A DNA stretch of 45,863 nt from Achromobacter insuavis (GTDB lineage: Bacteria > Pseudomonadota > Gammaproteobacteria > Burkholderiales > Burkholderiaceae_B). Under the pieces are notes generated by a model that was not told the origin of the DNA, did not search any database, and saw only the letters and a program-made list of their open reading frames with translations. The stretch covers positions 1 through 45,863 of the forward strand of contig NZ_CADIJR010000050.1 in the NCBI RefSeq assembly GCF_902859645.1, given 5' to 3'. Below, one piece after another: positions 16,527 to 24,455 of the stretch (positions within the stretch are counted from its first letter, which is position 1; every line of letters starts with the position of its first letter). The translations under genes were made by a program, and so were the position numbers.

Positions 16527-16627
16527 ACTGACTACTCGGGTCGTGCGCCGGTTTGGCGGCCTGCCAGTTTACAAACAAAACCGGCCGAATCGACCCTGCC
16601 GCCTGTGCGGCCTTGCCCGAAAAGCGG

Positions 16628-16655
16628 ACGGCCCCCTGGGCGGGCAGGGGGCCGT
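16628..16655 (-). terminator. terminator of the NAD-binding protein gene
   Basis: A perfect 11-bp stem, ACGGCCCCCTG / CAGGGGGCCGT, encloses a 6-nt loop. On the minus strand it is followed by CCGCTTTTCGG. It lies 57 bp downstream of the stop codon of the gene at 16712-17323. Confidence 0.8.
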
Positions 16656-16711
16656 GCCGGTCGGGTATCGCGTGCAAACAACACCGCGCGCGCGGCGCCG
16701 CCTGCCCGGGA

Positions 16712-17323
16712 TCAGTAGCCGACCGTGAAGCGGCGGCGCGAATGCTTGGGCGCCTCGATTTCGTCGGCCAGGGCGATGGCGTAGTCTTCCATCGAGATCC
16801 AGCTCTTGCCGGCCTCGTCGACCAGCAGGGTGTCGTCGCCGATCCGGAACTTGCCGGTGCGCTCGCCCGGCTCGAACAGCGCGGAAGGCGACAGGAACGT
16901 CCAATTTAGGACCTTCTCCTGGCGCAGCGCGTCCAGGAACACCACGCCGCCGCGCGCTTCCGGCTTGTAGGCGTCGGGGAATTCGGGGGTGTCGATCAGC
17001 AGCTTGCCGAGCGCCACTTCCAGGCTGCCGGCGCCGCCGACCACCAGCAGGCGCGGCACGCCGGCGTCCTTCACGGCGGCCAGCAGCGGCTTGGCGTCGG
17101 CCGACACGAAGCGCGAGGCGCTGACCACGGCATCGTGGCCCTTGAGCAGCGGCGTCAGGCCCTGCGGATCGGTGGCGTCGCCCTGCGCGATGGTCAGGCC
17201 GGGCTGGGGATTGACGTCGCCCAGGTTGCGGGCGATGCCGGTCACCTGGTGGCCGCGCTTGAGCAGTTCGTCCGCCACGCGGGAACCCACGCGGCCGGTA
17301 ATTCCGATCAAAGCGATTTTCAT
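16712..17323 (-). CDS. NAD(P)-binding atypical SDR protein (YwnB-like)
   Basis: This 203-residue Rossmann-fold protein starts with MKIALIGITGRVGSRVADEL, a GxxGxxG dinucleotide motif. Members of this atypical SDR group include flavin-reductase/NmrA-like and YwnB-type proteins of mostly unknown function. The segment LLVVGGAGSLEV and a C-terminal WISMEDYAIALADE are typical. No YxxxK catalytic pair of classical SDRs is evident. It is monocistronic, with its own terminator. Confidence 0.87.
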   Translation of the reverse strand: MKIALIGITGRVGSRVADELLKRGHQVTGIARNLGDVNPQPGLTIAQGDATDPQGLTPLLKGHDAVVSASRFVSADAKPLLAAVKDAGVPRLLVVGGAGSLEVALGKLLIDTPEFPDAYKPEARGGVVFLDALRQEKVLNWTFLSPSALFEPGERTGKFRIGDDTLLVDEAGKSWISMEDYAIALADEIEAPKHSRRRFTVGY

Positions 17324-17493
17324 GGTCTTGCTCCTTGAAGGGTGGGCGCCGGGCGGGGGCCGCGAGTTGCGGTCCTTTCCTGCCCGGGCTCAGGCAAAGC
17401 CATACTATTCGGGCCGGCCGGATCCAGGAACCCACGGGGATGGAAGAGTTTTTTGCAATCCATGCACCAATCGGGGTTCCCGTCCCTTCGGCC

Positions 17494-18420
17494 TCAGGCC
17501 GCGGCGCGTTGCGCCTGGTAGACCTGCAGATGGGTGTACGCCGTGCGCAGGGTGGTGGCATCCACGCCCAGCGTGCGGGCGCGCCGCACCATGTCGCCAA
17601 CGATGTGGTCGGCCTCGACCGGCAGGCCCTGGCGCAGATCGCGGAACATCGACGCGGTCATGGGCTGGGACGGGTCGGTCAGGATCTTGAGCGCGGCGGC
17701 GTCGGCATCGGGCCGCACGGCATGGCCGCTGGCGGCGGCGACCGCCTGCGATTCGCGCAGCAGGCCGCGCACGATGTCGGCACCGTCGTCGGTCGACACG
17801 ATCTGGCCGACGGTGCCGCGCATCAGGCAGGTGGCGGCGGCCAGGGTCGTCAGGAACACGTATTTTTCCCAGATGTCCTGGTGGATGTCCTCGCTCAGGC
17901 GGCTGACGTATTCGCCGCCCGCAAGGGCCTCGGCCAGCGCCACGCAGCGGGCGCTGCGGGCCGGGCCGGCGCGCTCGCCGAAGACGATGCTGGCGTGCTT
18001 GCCCAGGTGCACCACCTGGCCTTCGGCGCCGAGCGTGGCGTTGATCTGGCACAGGCCGCCCAGCACCCGGTGCGGCTCGAATTCGCGGTCCAGCACGTCG
18101 TATTGCAGCACGCCGTTCATGATCGGCAGCACCGCGGTGTCGGGACCGACGGCCGGGCGGATGGCGTCGATGGCGCTCTGCAGGTCGTAGGCCTTGCAAC
18201 TGAGCACCACCACGTCGTAGAAGCCCTTGAGCGTGTCGGCGGTGGCCAGCTGCGGCTGCAGGGTGACGTCGCCGAACGGGCTTTCGATGCGCAGGCCTTG
18301 CTCGCGCAGGCGCGCGGCGCGGGCTTCGCGCACCAGGAACGTCACGTCGGCGCCCGCCTGGGCGGCGCGGCCGCCGAAATAGCCGCCGGTACCGCCGGCG
18401 CCCAAGAACAACAACTTCAT
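17494..18420 (-). CDS. 2-dehydropantoate 2-reductase family protein
   Basis: This 308-residue protein belongs to the ketopantoate reductase (PanE/ApbA) family, which reduces 2-dehydropantoate with NADPH in pantothenate synthesis. The dinucleotide motif GAGGTGG is at 7-13. Residues corresponding to the E. coli active site appear as Lys76 (SCKAYDL), Asn102 (MNG), Lys186 (WEKYVFL) and Glu269. Bacteria of this group often carry several paralogues with other 2-keto acid substrates, so the pathway is not certain. It lies 51 bp after the DedA-rhodanese gene on the same strand. Confidence 0.88.
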   Translation of the reverse strand: MKLLFLGAGGTGGYFGGRAAQAGADVTFLVREARAARLREQGLRIESPFGDVTLQPQLATADTLKGFYDVVVLSCKAYDLQSAIDAIRPAVGPDTAVLPIMNGVLQYDVLDREFEPHRVLGGLCQINATLGAEGQVVHLGKHASIVFGERAGPARSARCVALAEALAGGEYVSRLSEDIHQDIWEKYVFLTTLAAATCLMRGTVGQIVSTDDGADIVRGLLRESQAVAAASGHAVRPDADAAALKILTDPSQPMTASMFRDLRQGLPVEADHIVGDMVRRARTLGVDATTLRTAYTHLQVYQAQRAAA

Positions 18421-18471
18421 GCCTGTCTCCCTGGCCCGTCAGAGGCGCGGGCCGATGGGAACATTATGCGC

Positions 18472-19386
18472 TCAGGCCGGGTGGATATGCCGCGCCCAGG
18501 CCTCGTAGCCGCCGCGCAGGGCCCAGGTGTTGGGATAGCCGGCGGCGCGCAGGCGCGCGGCCAGCATGGCGGCCGAGACCTCGTTGGGGCAGGCGCAATA
18601 GACCACGATGTCGGCGGCCTCGGCGCCGGCCTCCAGGGCCGGCAGCGGGGCGCGCAGGTCGACGGCGATGGCGCCGGGAATGCGGTCTTCCTCGCGCACC
18701 GCCTCGGGCCGCACGTCGAACACCAGCGCCTGGCGGCCATCCTGGCGCCACTGCATCAGCTCGTCGACCGACAGCCGCGGAATCACGCGCAGGTGGCGCT
18801 TGAGGACCCAGCGCCGCAGGGCGCGGGCAATGATGTACAGCGCCAGCACCGCCGCCAGCAGGGCCAGGCCCATCGGGCCGTAGGTGCCCAGCACGTCCAG
18901 CACGTCGTTGACCACGCTGTGGAACAGGCCGCCCAGCAGCAGGGCCGAACCGGCCCAGATCATGGCGCCCGCCAGGTCGTACGCCAGGAAGCGGCGGTAC
19001 GGCGTGCCGGTCAGGCCCGCCATCACCGTGGACAGGGCGCCGGCGCCGGGCAGGAACTTGCACACCAGCAGGGCGCGCACGCCGATGCGCAGGTACAGGC
19101 GCTGGGTCTGGCGGATGCAGGAGTCCTGCGACAGCGACATCCTGCAGATCACGCCCAGCAGGCGCGAGCCGTAACGCTGTCCGGCGGCGTACCAGAGCGA
19201 GTCGGCCAGCAGGCAGGCGAGGGTGGCGGCCAGCCATGGCGCCAGCCAGCCGCCCGCGCCGGCCAGGGCGCCGGCGGCGATCAGCATGGGATAGGCGGGC
19301 ACGGGCAGGCCCGCCTGCTCGACCAGCACGTTGGCGAAGACGAGCCAGCCGCCGTACTGCTCGAGCAGCAATTGAATGTCTTGCAT
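18472..19386 (-). CDS. DedA-family membrane protein fused to a rhodanese domain
   Basis: This 304-residue fusion has a DedA/SNARE-associated (VTT) membrane domain over residues 1-195, with the family segment CKFLPGAGALSTVMAGLTGT (109-128). A C-terminal rhodanese domain follows from about 205. Its active loop YCACPNEVSAA places the catalytic cysteine at Cys264, with Cys266 next to it. DedA proteins are linked to lipid-carrier translocation and envelope stress; rhodanese domains transfer sulfane sulfur or act as redox/thiol sensors. A GTG eight codons upstream is possible, but the ATG at 19386 gives the usual N-terminus. Confidence 0.9.
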   Translation of the reverse strand: MQDIQLLLEQYGGWLVFANVLVEQAGLPVPAYPMLIAAGALAGAGGWLAPWLAATLACLLADSLWYAAGQRYGSRLLGVICRMSLSQDSCIRQTQRLYLRIGVRALLVCKFLPGAGALSTVMAGLTGTPYRRFLAYDLAGAMIWAGSALLLGGLFHSVVNDVLDVLGTYGPMGLALLAAVLALYIIARALRRWVLKRHLRVIPRLSVDELMQWRQDGRQALVFDVRPEAVREEDRIPGAIAVDLRAPLPALEAGAEAADIVVYCACPNEVSAAMLAARLRAAGYPNTWALRGGYEAWARHIHPA

Positions 19387-19515
19387 GGTGGGTTCCGGCT
19401 TGCCGCGCACGGGCGCGGCGTCATTGGCGAGATTTTAGGCCCGCGCCCGCGCCGATGGCCGCCCGGCGGGCCTTTGCGCGCCGCAACAAGCTGTTCCACG
19501 ACGAAAAGTGTCCAC

Positions 19516-19545
19516 GCACCGCGACGGTGCGCACCATGTTGGTGC
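19516..19545 (+). promoter_or_regulatory. two abutting NtrC-like enhancer dyads
   Basis: Two 15-bp dyads of the form GCACC-N5-GGTGC lie end to end (19516-19530 and 19531-19545). The second, GCACCATGTTGGTGC, matches the core of the NtrC (NR-I) site GCACCA-N3-TGGTGC exactly; the first has G/C in place of the innermost A/T. They are about 90 bp upstream of a sigma-54-type promoter. The 15-bp centre spacing is closer than in glnA, so perhaps only one dimer binds at a time. Confidence 0.72.
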
Positions 19546-19620
19546 CACGTTTCCCCGCCAGGGTGCCTATAATCCCGCCCGGCCATCAGGATTCCCCCGA
19601 CTTGCCGCGGGAATGCCCCA

Positions 19621-19636
19621 TGGCATACAACTTGCT
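19621..19636 (+). promoter_or_regulatory. sigma-54 (RpoN) promoter of the nucleobase uptake/deaminase operon
   Basis: TGGCAT-ACAAC-TTGCT matches the -24/-12 consensus TGGCAC-N5-TTGCW at all positions except one C to T, a common variant. The GG and GC are spaced correctly. Transcription would start near 19646-19648, leaving a leader of about 170 nt. A TATAAT at 19569 has no fitting -35 and is less likely. Confidence 0.72.
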
Positions 19637-19662
19637 TCGCCAGGACTGGCTGCGAACCCGCC

Positions 19663-19705
19663 CATTCGGATGGGGCGCGCCGCCCCGGCGCTCCCCCATC
19701 CGATG
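19663..19705 (+). promoter_or_regulatory. long hairpin in the operon leader RNA
   Basis: TCGGATGGGG (19666-19675) pairs perfectly with CCCCATCCGA (19694-19703). Outer pairing extends to CAT/ATG with one bulge, and inner GCGCC/GGCGC pairing is possible. The hairpin starts about 15 nt after the predicted transcription start. It could stabilise or regulate the transcript; no known riboswitch class is recognised. Confidence 0.5.
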
Positions 19706-19815
19706 ACCGATCCCACGCCCTCGTTCCCGCCCGCCCACGCGTGCCGCACCGCGACGCCCGGACATCGCCGCCATCCCGCCCATTCCCCATCCATCCTCGC
19801 GAAGGAGACTTCCGC

Positions 19816-20847
19816 ATGAAATCCTTTTCCCTCCCGGCCGCCGGCGGCATCGCCCGCCGCGGCCTGCTGAAGCTGGCCGCCGCCGCTGCCGGCGCGCTGC
19901 TGCTGTCGGCCGGCGCCCAGGCCCAGGCGCCCGCCAAGACCAAGGTTGCCGCCATCTACACGGTGCCGGTGGAACAGCAATGGGTGTCGCGCATCCACAA
20001 GGCGCTGACCGCCGCGCGCGACCGGGGTGAAATCGAATACACGTTCTCGGAAAACGTCACCAACGCCGACTACGAGCGCGTCATGCGCCAGTACGCCGAG
20101 CAGGGCAACAAGCTGGTGGTGGGCGAGGCCTTCGCGGTCGAGGCCGCCGCCCGCAAGGTGGCCAAGGACTACCCGCAGACCGCCTTCCTGATGGGTTCGT
20201 CGGGCAAGCCGCAGCAGCCCAACTTCTCGGTGTTCGACAACTACATCCAGGAACCGGCCTACCTGACCGGCATGATCGCCGCCGGCATGAGCAAGACCGG
20301 CAAGATCGGCCTGGTGGGCGGCTACCCCATCCCCGAAGTGAACCGCCTGATGCAGGCCTTCATCGAGGGCGCCAAGGAAATCAACCCCAAGACCGAATTC
20401 ACCGTGACCTTCATCGGTTCGTGGTTCGATCCCCCGAAGGCCAAGGAAGCCGCCTTCGCCATGATCGACAAGGGCGCGGACGTGCTGTACGCCGAGCGCT
20501 TCGGCGTGTCGGACGCCGCCAAAGAACGCGGCAAGCTGGCCATCGGCAACGTCATCGACACCCAGCCGCAGTACCCCGAGACCGTGGTGGCCTCGGCGCT
20601 GTGGAGCATGGAGCCGACCATCGACGAGGCGCTCAAGCAGGTCAAGGCCGGCACCTTCAAGGCCGCCGACTTCGGCCAGTACTCGCTGATGAAGCACAAG
20701 GGTTCGTCGCTGGCGCCGCTGGGCACCTTCGAGAGCAAGATCCCCGCCGACCTCATCGCCAAGGTGCAGGCCAAGCAGAAGGCCATCCTGGATGGCAGCT
20801 TCAGCGTGCAGGTCAACGACAAAGAACCCAAGTCGTCGGCACGATGA
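19816..20847 (+). CDS. BMP-family ABC transporter substrate-binding protein
   Basis: This is a 343-residue periplasmic receptor of the BMP/PnrA/Med family, which binds nucleosides or nucleobases. The signal region has a twin arginine (ARRGLLKLAAAAAGALLLS then AGAQAQA). The mature protein begins KTKVAAIYTVPVEQQWVSRI, and the middle has GKIGLVGGYPIPEVNR. The ATG at 19816 is preceded by AAGGAG. It heads a five-gene operon (receptor, ATPase, two permeases, cytosine deaminase), and its stop overlaps the next start as ATGA. Nitrogen control is predicted from the upstream NtrC and sigma-54 sites. Confidence 0.93.
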   Translation: MKSFSLPAAGGIARRGLLKLAAAAAGALLLSAGAQAQAPAKTKVAAIYTVPVEQQWVSRIHKALTAARDRGEIEYTFSENVTNADYERVMRQYAEQGNKLVVGEAFAVEAAARKVAKDYPQTAFLMGSSGKPQQPNFSVFDNYIQEPAYLTGMIAAGMSKTGKIGLVGGYPIPEVNRLMQAFIEGAKEINPKTEFTVTFIGSWFDPPKAKEAAFAMIDKGADVLYAERFGVSDAAKERGKLAIGNVIDTQPQYPETVVASALWSMEPTIDEALKQVKAGTFKAADFGQYSLMKHKGSSLAPLGTFESKIPADLIAKVQAKQKAILDGSFSVQVNDKEPKSSAR

Positions 20848-22373
20848 ATCAAGCGCCTCTCGCCCTGCGGCTGGCAGGGATCACCAAACGCTTCGGCAGC
20901 CTGACGGCCAATGACGGTGTCTCGCTGACGCTGGCGCAAGGCGAAGTGCTGGCCCTGCTGGGCGAGAACGGCGCCGGCAAATCGACCCTGGTGTCGATCC
21001 TGTTCGGCCACTACGTGGCCGACGCCGGCAGTATCGAAGTCTTCGGCCAGCCGCTGCCGCCGGGCCGGCCCGACGCCGCGCTGGCGGCGGGGGTCGGCAT
21101 GGTGCACCAGCACTTCACGCTGGCCGACAACCTGACCGTGCTGGACAACATCATGGTCGGCACCGAGTCGCTGTGGAAGCTGGCCTCGGGCCGCGGCCAG
21201 GCGCGCCGCCGCCTGGTCGAGCTGGGCCAGCGCTTCGGCCTGGGCGTGGATCCGGACGCGCGCGTCGGCAGCCTGTCGGTCGGCGAGAAGCAGCGCGTCG
21301 AGATCCTCAAGGCGCTGTACCGCGGCGCCAAGGTGCTGATCCTGGACGAGCCCACCGCCGTCCTCACGCCGCAGGAAGTGCAGGACCTGTTCGCCACGCT
21401 GCGCGGCTTCGTCGACGAGGGCCTGGCCGTCATCTTCATTTCGCACAAGCTGGACGAGGTCATGGCCGTGTCGCGCCGCGTCGCGGTGCTGCGCCAGGGC
21501 AAGCTGGTGGCCGAGCGCGAGACCGCCGCCACCACGCCGGCCGAACTGGCCGAGCTGATGGTGGGCCGCAAGGTCGCCATGCCGCACGCCGAAGCCATGG
21601 CGGCGGCCGGCCAGGCCGCGCCGGTGGTGACGCTGTCGCAGGTCACCGTGCGCGACCCGCGCGGCGGCGCGCCGCGCCTGGACAGCCTGGACCTGGTGGT
21701 GCACAAGCATGAGATCGTGGCCATCGCCGGCGTCGCCGGCAACGGCCAGCAGGCGCTGGTGTCGGTGCTGACCGGCCTGCGCCAGCCCGCCGACGGCACC
21801 ATCCGCCTGGGCCCCGAACACGCCGCCGCGCCCACCACGCCGGCCGGCTGGACCGCCGCCCACGTGGGCCGCATTCCCGAGGACCGCCACGGCGAAGGCA
21901 TGATCGGCGACAGCCCGCTGTGGGAAAACGCCATCGTCGAAGACCTGAAGGACCCGCGCTTCTCGCGCTTCGGGCTGATCCGCGCCAAGGCCGGCCGCGC
22001 CTATGCGGCGGCGCTGGCCAAGCAGTTCGACGTGCGCGCCGCCTCGCTCGACGTGCGCACCCGCAGCCTGTCGGGCGGCAACATGCAGAAACTGATCCTG
22101 GGCCGCACCCTGGCGCGCGAACCGCGCTTCATCGTCGCCGACCAGCCCACCTGGGGCCTGGACATCGGCGCGGTGGCCTACGTGCGCGAACAGCTGCTGG
22201 CCGCGCGCCGGCGCGGCGCCGGCATCCTGCTGGTGTCGGAAGACCTGGAAGAGATCTTCGCGCTGGCCGACCGCATCGCGGTGCTGTGCGGCGGCAAGCT
22301 GGTCGCCGACAAGCCGGTCGCGCAATGGACGCCCGCCACCGTCGGGCTGGCCATGACGGGCACGCGCGCCTGA
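20844..22373 (+). CDS. ABC transporter ATP-binding protein, duplicated (nucleoside/sugar type)
   Basis: This 509-residue protein carries two ABC cassettes, as in nucleoside and monosaccharide importers. The first has Walker A GENGAGKST (40-48), signature LSVGEKQ and Walker B VLILDEPTAVL. In the second, Walker A is degenerate (GVAGNGQQ), the signature is LSGGNMQ, and Walker B is FIVADQPTWGLD. Such asymmetry is usual for this class. It is translationally coupled to the receptor gene and followed by the permease after 31 bp. Confidence 0.95.
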   Translation: MNQAPLALRLAGITKRFGSLTANDGVSLTLAQGEVLALLGENGAGKSTLVSILFGHYVADAGSIEVFGQPLPPGRPDAALAAGVGMVHQHFTLADNLTVLDNIMVGTESLWKLASGRGQARRRLVELGQRFGLGVDPDARVGSLSVGEKQRVEILKALYRGAKVLILDEPTAVLTPQEVQDLFATLRGFVDEGLAVIFISHKLDEVMAVSRRVAVLRQGKLVAERETAATTPAELAELMVGRKVAMPHAEAMAAAGQAAPVVTLSQVTVRDPRGGAPRLDSLDLVVHKHEIVAIAGVAGNGQQALVSVLTGLRQPADGTIRLGPEHAAAPTTPAGWTAAHVGRIPEDRHGEGMIGDSPLWENAIVEDLKDPRFSRFGLIRAKAGRAYAAALAKQFDVRAASLDVRTRSLSGGNMQKLILGRTLAREPRFIVADQPTWGLDIGAVAYVREQLLAARRRGAGILLVSEDLEEIFALADRIAVLCGGKLVADKPVAQWTPATVGLAMTGTRA

Positions 22374-22404
22374 CGCCGCGCCCCCTCTACTGAGCATTTC
22401 TCGA

Positions 22405-23478
22405 ATGAAACTGATCCTGGAACGCCGCCCCGAGCCCAGCCGCGCCGCGCTGGCCCTGGCCCCGATCGCGGCCATCCTCTTTACGCTGGCGGTCTGCACG
22501 CTGCTGGTGGCCTGGGCCGGCGCGCCGGTGGGCCGCACCTACGCGCTGCTGTTCGAAGGCGCGTTCGGCTCCAAGTTCGCGCTGTCCGAGACCCTGACGC
22601 GCGCCACGCCGCTGATGCTGACCGGCCTGGCCTGTGCCGTGGCCTTTCGCGCGCGCTTCTACAACATCGGCGCCGAAGGCCAGCTGTACCTGGGCGCGCT
22701 GGCCGCGGTGGCGGTGGGCGGCCTGCATGACGGCACCGGCTTCGACCTGCCCCTGCCGGCGCTGTTCGGCGGCATGATGCTGGCGGCGGCGCTGGCCGGC
22801 GCTTTGCTGCTGCTGATCCCGGCGCTGCTCAAGACGCGCCTGGGCGTGGACGAGGTGGTGACCACGCTGCTGGGCAACTTCATCGTGCTGCTGTTCGTCT
22901 CGATGATGCTGGACGGCCCCATGAAGGACCCGATGGCGATGGGCTGGCCGCAATCGGTGGCGCTCAACCCCGACCTGGAGCTGGGCAAGCTGATCGAGCG
23001 CACCCGCGCCCACACCGGCCTGCTGTGGGCCGCCGGCCTGGCGCTGGGTCTGTGGCTGCTGAACCGCTACACGGTGTTCGGCTTCCAGATGCGCGCGGTC
23101 GGCGCCAACGCGCACGCCTCGCGCTTCCTGGGCCTGCCGGTCAACCGCGTGATGCTGGGCACGGCCATGCTGTCGGGCGCGCTGGCCGGACTGGCCGGCG
23201 CCATCGAGGTGGCCGGCCGCACCGGCTACGTCACGCTCGACATGTCGCCGGGCTACGGCTACACCGGCGTGGTGGTGGCCATGCTGGCCGGCCTGCATCC
23301 GCTGGGCGTGATCCTGGCCAGCATCTTCGTGGCCGGCATGCTGGTGGGCGCGGACAGCATGAGCCGCGCCATCGCGGTGCCGAACTACATCGCCGACGTC
23401 ATCGTCGCCACCTCGTTGCTCGCCATGCTGGTCGCGACGCTATTCGCGCAGTACCGCCTGCGCCGCAACCGGGCTTGA
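22405..23478 (+). CDS. ABC transporter permease (BmpB/NupP-like)
   Basis: This 357-residue membrane subunit of the nucleoside-type importer has about eight to ten hydrophobic segments. The family block ALVLLTRATPLMLTGLACAV appears here as ETLTRATPLMLTGLACAVAF near residue 65, then NIGAEGQLYLGALAAV. The C-terminal third contains RAVGANAHASRFLG, the coupling region. It pairs with the permease encoded directly downstream. Confidence 0.93.
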   Translation: MKLILERRPEPSRAALALAPIAAILFTLAVCTLLVAWAGAPVGRTYALLFEGAFGSKFALSETLTRATPLMLTGLACAVAFRARFYNIGAEGQLYLGALAAVAVGGLHDGTGFDLPLPALFGGMMLAAALAGALLLLIPALLKTRLGVDEVVTTLLGNFIVLLFVSMMLDGPMKDPMAMGWPQSVALNPDLELGKLIERTRAHTGLLWAAGLALGLWLLNRYTVFGFQMRAVGANAHASRFLGLPVNRVMLGTAMLSGALAGLAGAIEVAGRTGYVTLDMSPGYGYTGVVVAMLAGLHPLGVILASIFVAGMLVGADSMSRAIAVPNYIADVIVATSLLAMLVATLFAQYRLRRNRA

Positions 23479-23488
23479 GGAGCACGCC

Positions 23489-24439
23489 ATGGAATGGATG
23501 GACCTGTTGAGTTCCGCGGCCTTCTGGGTCGCGGTGTTGCGGCTGGCGACGCCGCTGATCCTGGGCACGCTGGGCGTGCTGCTGTGCGAGCGCGCCGGCG
23601 TGTTGAACCTGGGCATCGAGGGCATCATGGCCGCCGGCGCCTTCACCGGCTGGCTGGTGGTGTACCTGGGCGCGCCGCTGTACGTGGGTGTGCTGGCGGC
23701 CGCGCTGGCGGGCGCCGTGTTCGGCCTGCTGCACGCGGTGCTGACGGTGCCGCTGGGCCTGTCGCAGCACGTCTCGGGCCTGGGGGTGACGTTGCTGGCC
23801 ACCAGCCTGAGCTATTTCGCCTACCGCGTCACCTTCCCCAGCGTGAACACGCCGCCGACGATCACGCCGTTCGCCGAGATGAAGTTCCTGGACGGCATTC
23901 CGCTGATCGGCCCGGTGCTGGCCGGGCAGACGCCGATGACGCTGCTGGCGCTGGCCGCGGTGCCGATCCTGGCGTGGGTGCTGAACCGCACTCCGGTGGG
24001 CCTGGCGATCCGCATGGTGGGCGAGAACCCCGCCGCCGCCGAGGGCCAGGGCCTGTCGGTGACGAGACTGCGCATGGGCGCCATCGTCGCCGGCTCGGCG
24101 CTGATGGGCGTGGCCGGCAGCTTCCTGACGCTGGCGGCCTTCAACGCCTTCTTCTTCAACATGGTCAACGGCCGCGGCTGGGTCTGCGTGGCGCTGGTGG
24201 TGTTCGCCTCGTGGCGGCCCGGCAAGGCGCTGCTGGGCGCGTTGATCTTCGCCTTCTTCGACGCGCTGCAGCTGCGGCTGCAGCAGGGCGGGGCGGCGCT
24301 GCCTGGCCTGCCCGAGCTGCCCTATCAGGTCTACCTGATGCTGCCCTATATTCTGTCCATCCTGGCCCTGGTGGTGATGGCGCGCCGCGCCGCCTACCCG
24401 CAGGCCCTGATGAAGCCCTACCGTAAGGGCGAACGGTAA
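23489..24439 (+). CDS. ABC transporter permease (BmpC/NupQ-like)
   Basis: This 316-residue second permease of the heterodimeric channel begins 10 bp after the first. The hallmark ATPLILGTLGVLLCERAGVL and NLGIEGIMAAGAF segments are near residues 20-50. RMVGENPAAAEGQGLSVTRL (about 175-194) is the ATPase-coupling loop. The gene is followed after 16 bp by the deaminase gene. Confidence 0.93.
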   Translation: MEWMDLLSSAAFWVAVLRLATPLILGTLGVLLCERAGVLNLGIEGIMAAGAFTGWLVVYLGAPLYVGVLAAALAGAVFGLLHAVLTVPLGLSQHVSGLGVTLLATSLSYFAYRVTFPSVNTPPTITPFAEMKFLDGIPLIGPVLAGQTPMTLLALAAVPILAWVLNRTPVGLAIRMVGENPAAAEGQGLSVTRLRMGAIVAGSALMGVAGSFLTLAAFNAFFFNMVNGRGWVCVALVVFASWRPGKALLGALIFAFFDALQLRLQQGGAALPGLPELPYQVYLMLPYILSILALVVMARRAAYPQALMKPYRKGER

Positions 24440-24455
24440 TCCACAAGGTTTGACT

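Noticed and set aside
19569-19574. TATAAT upstream of the BMP operon as a sigma-70 promoter
   Set aside because: The only -35-like hexamer (TTGGTG at 19539) is 24 bp away and lies inside the NtrC-like dyad. The sigma-54 element downstream is a much better match.
24450-24455. TTG at 24450 as the deaminase start
   Set aside because: The ATG two codons later has AAGG at the normal distance and gives the expected N-terminus.
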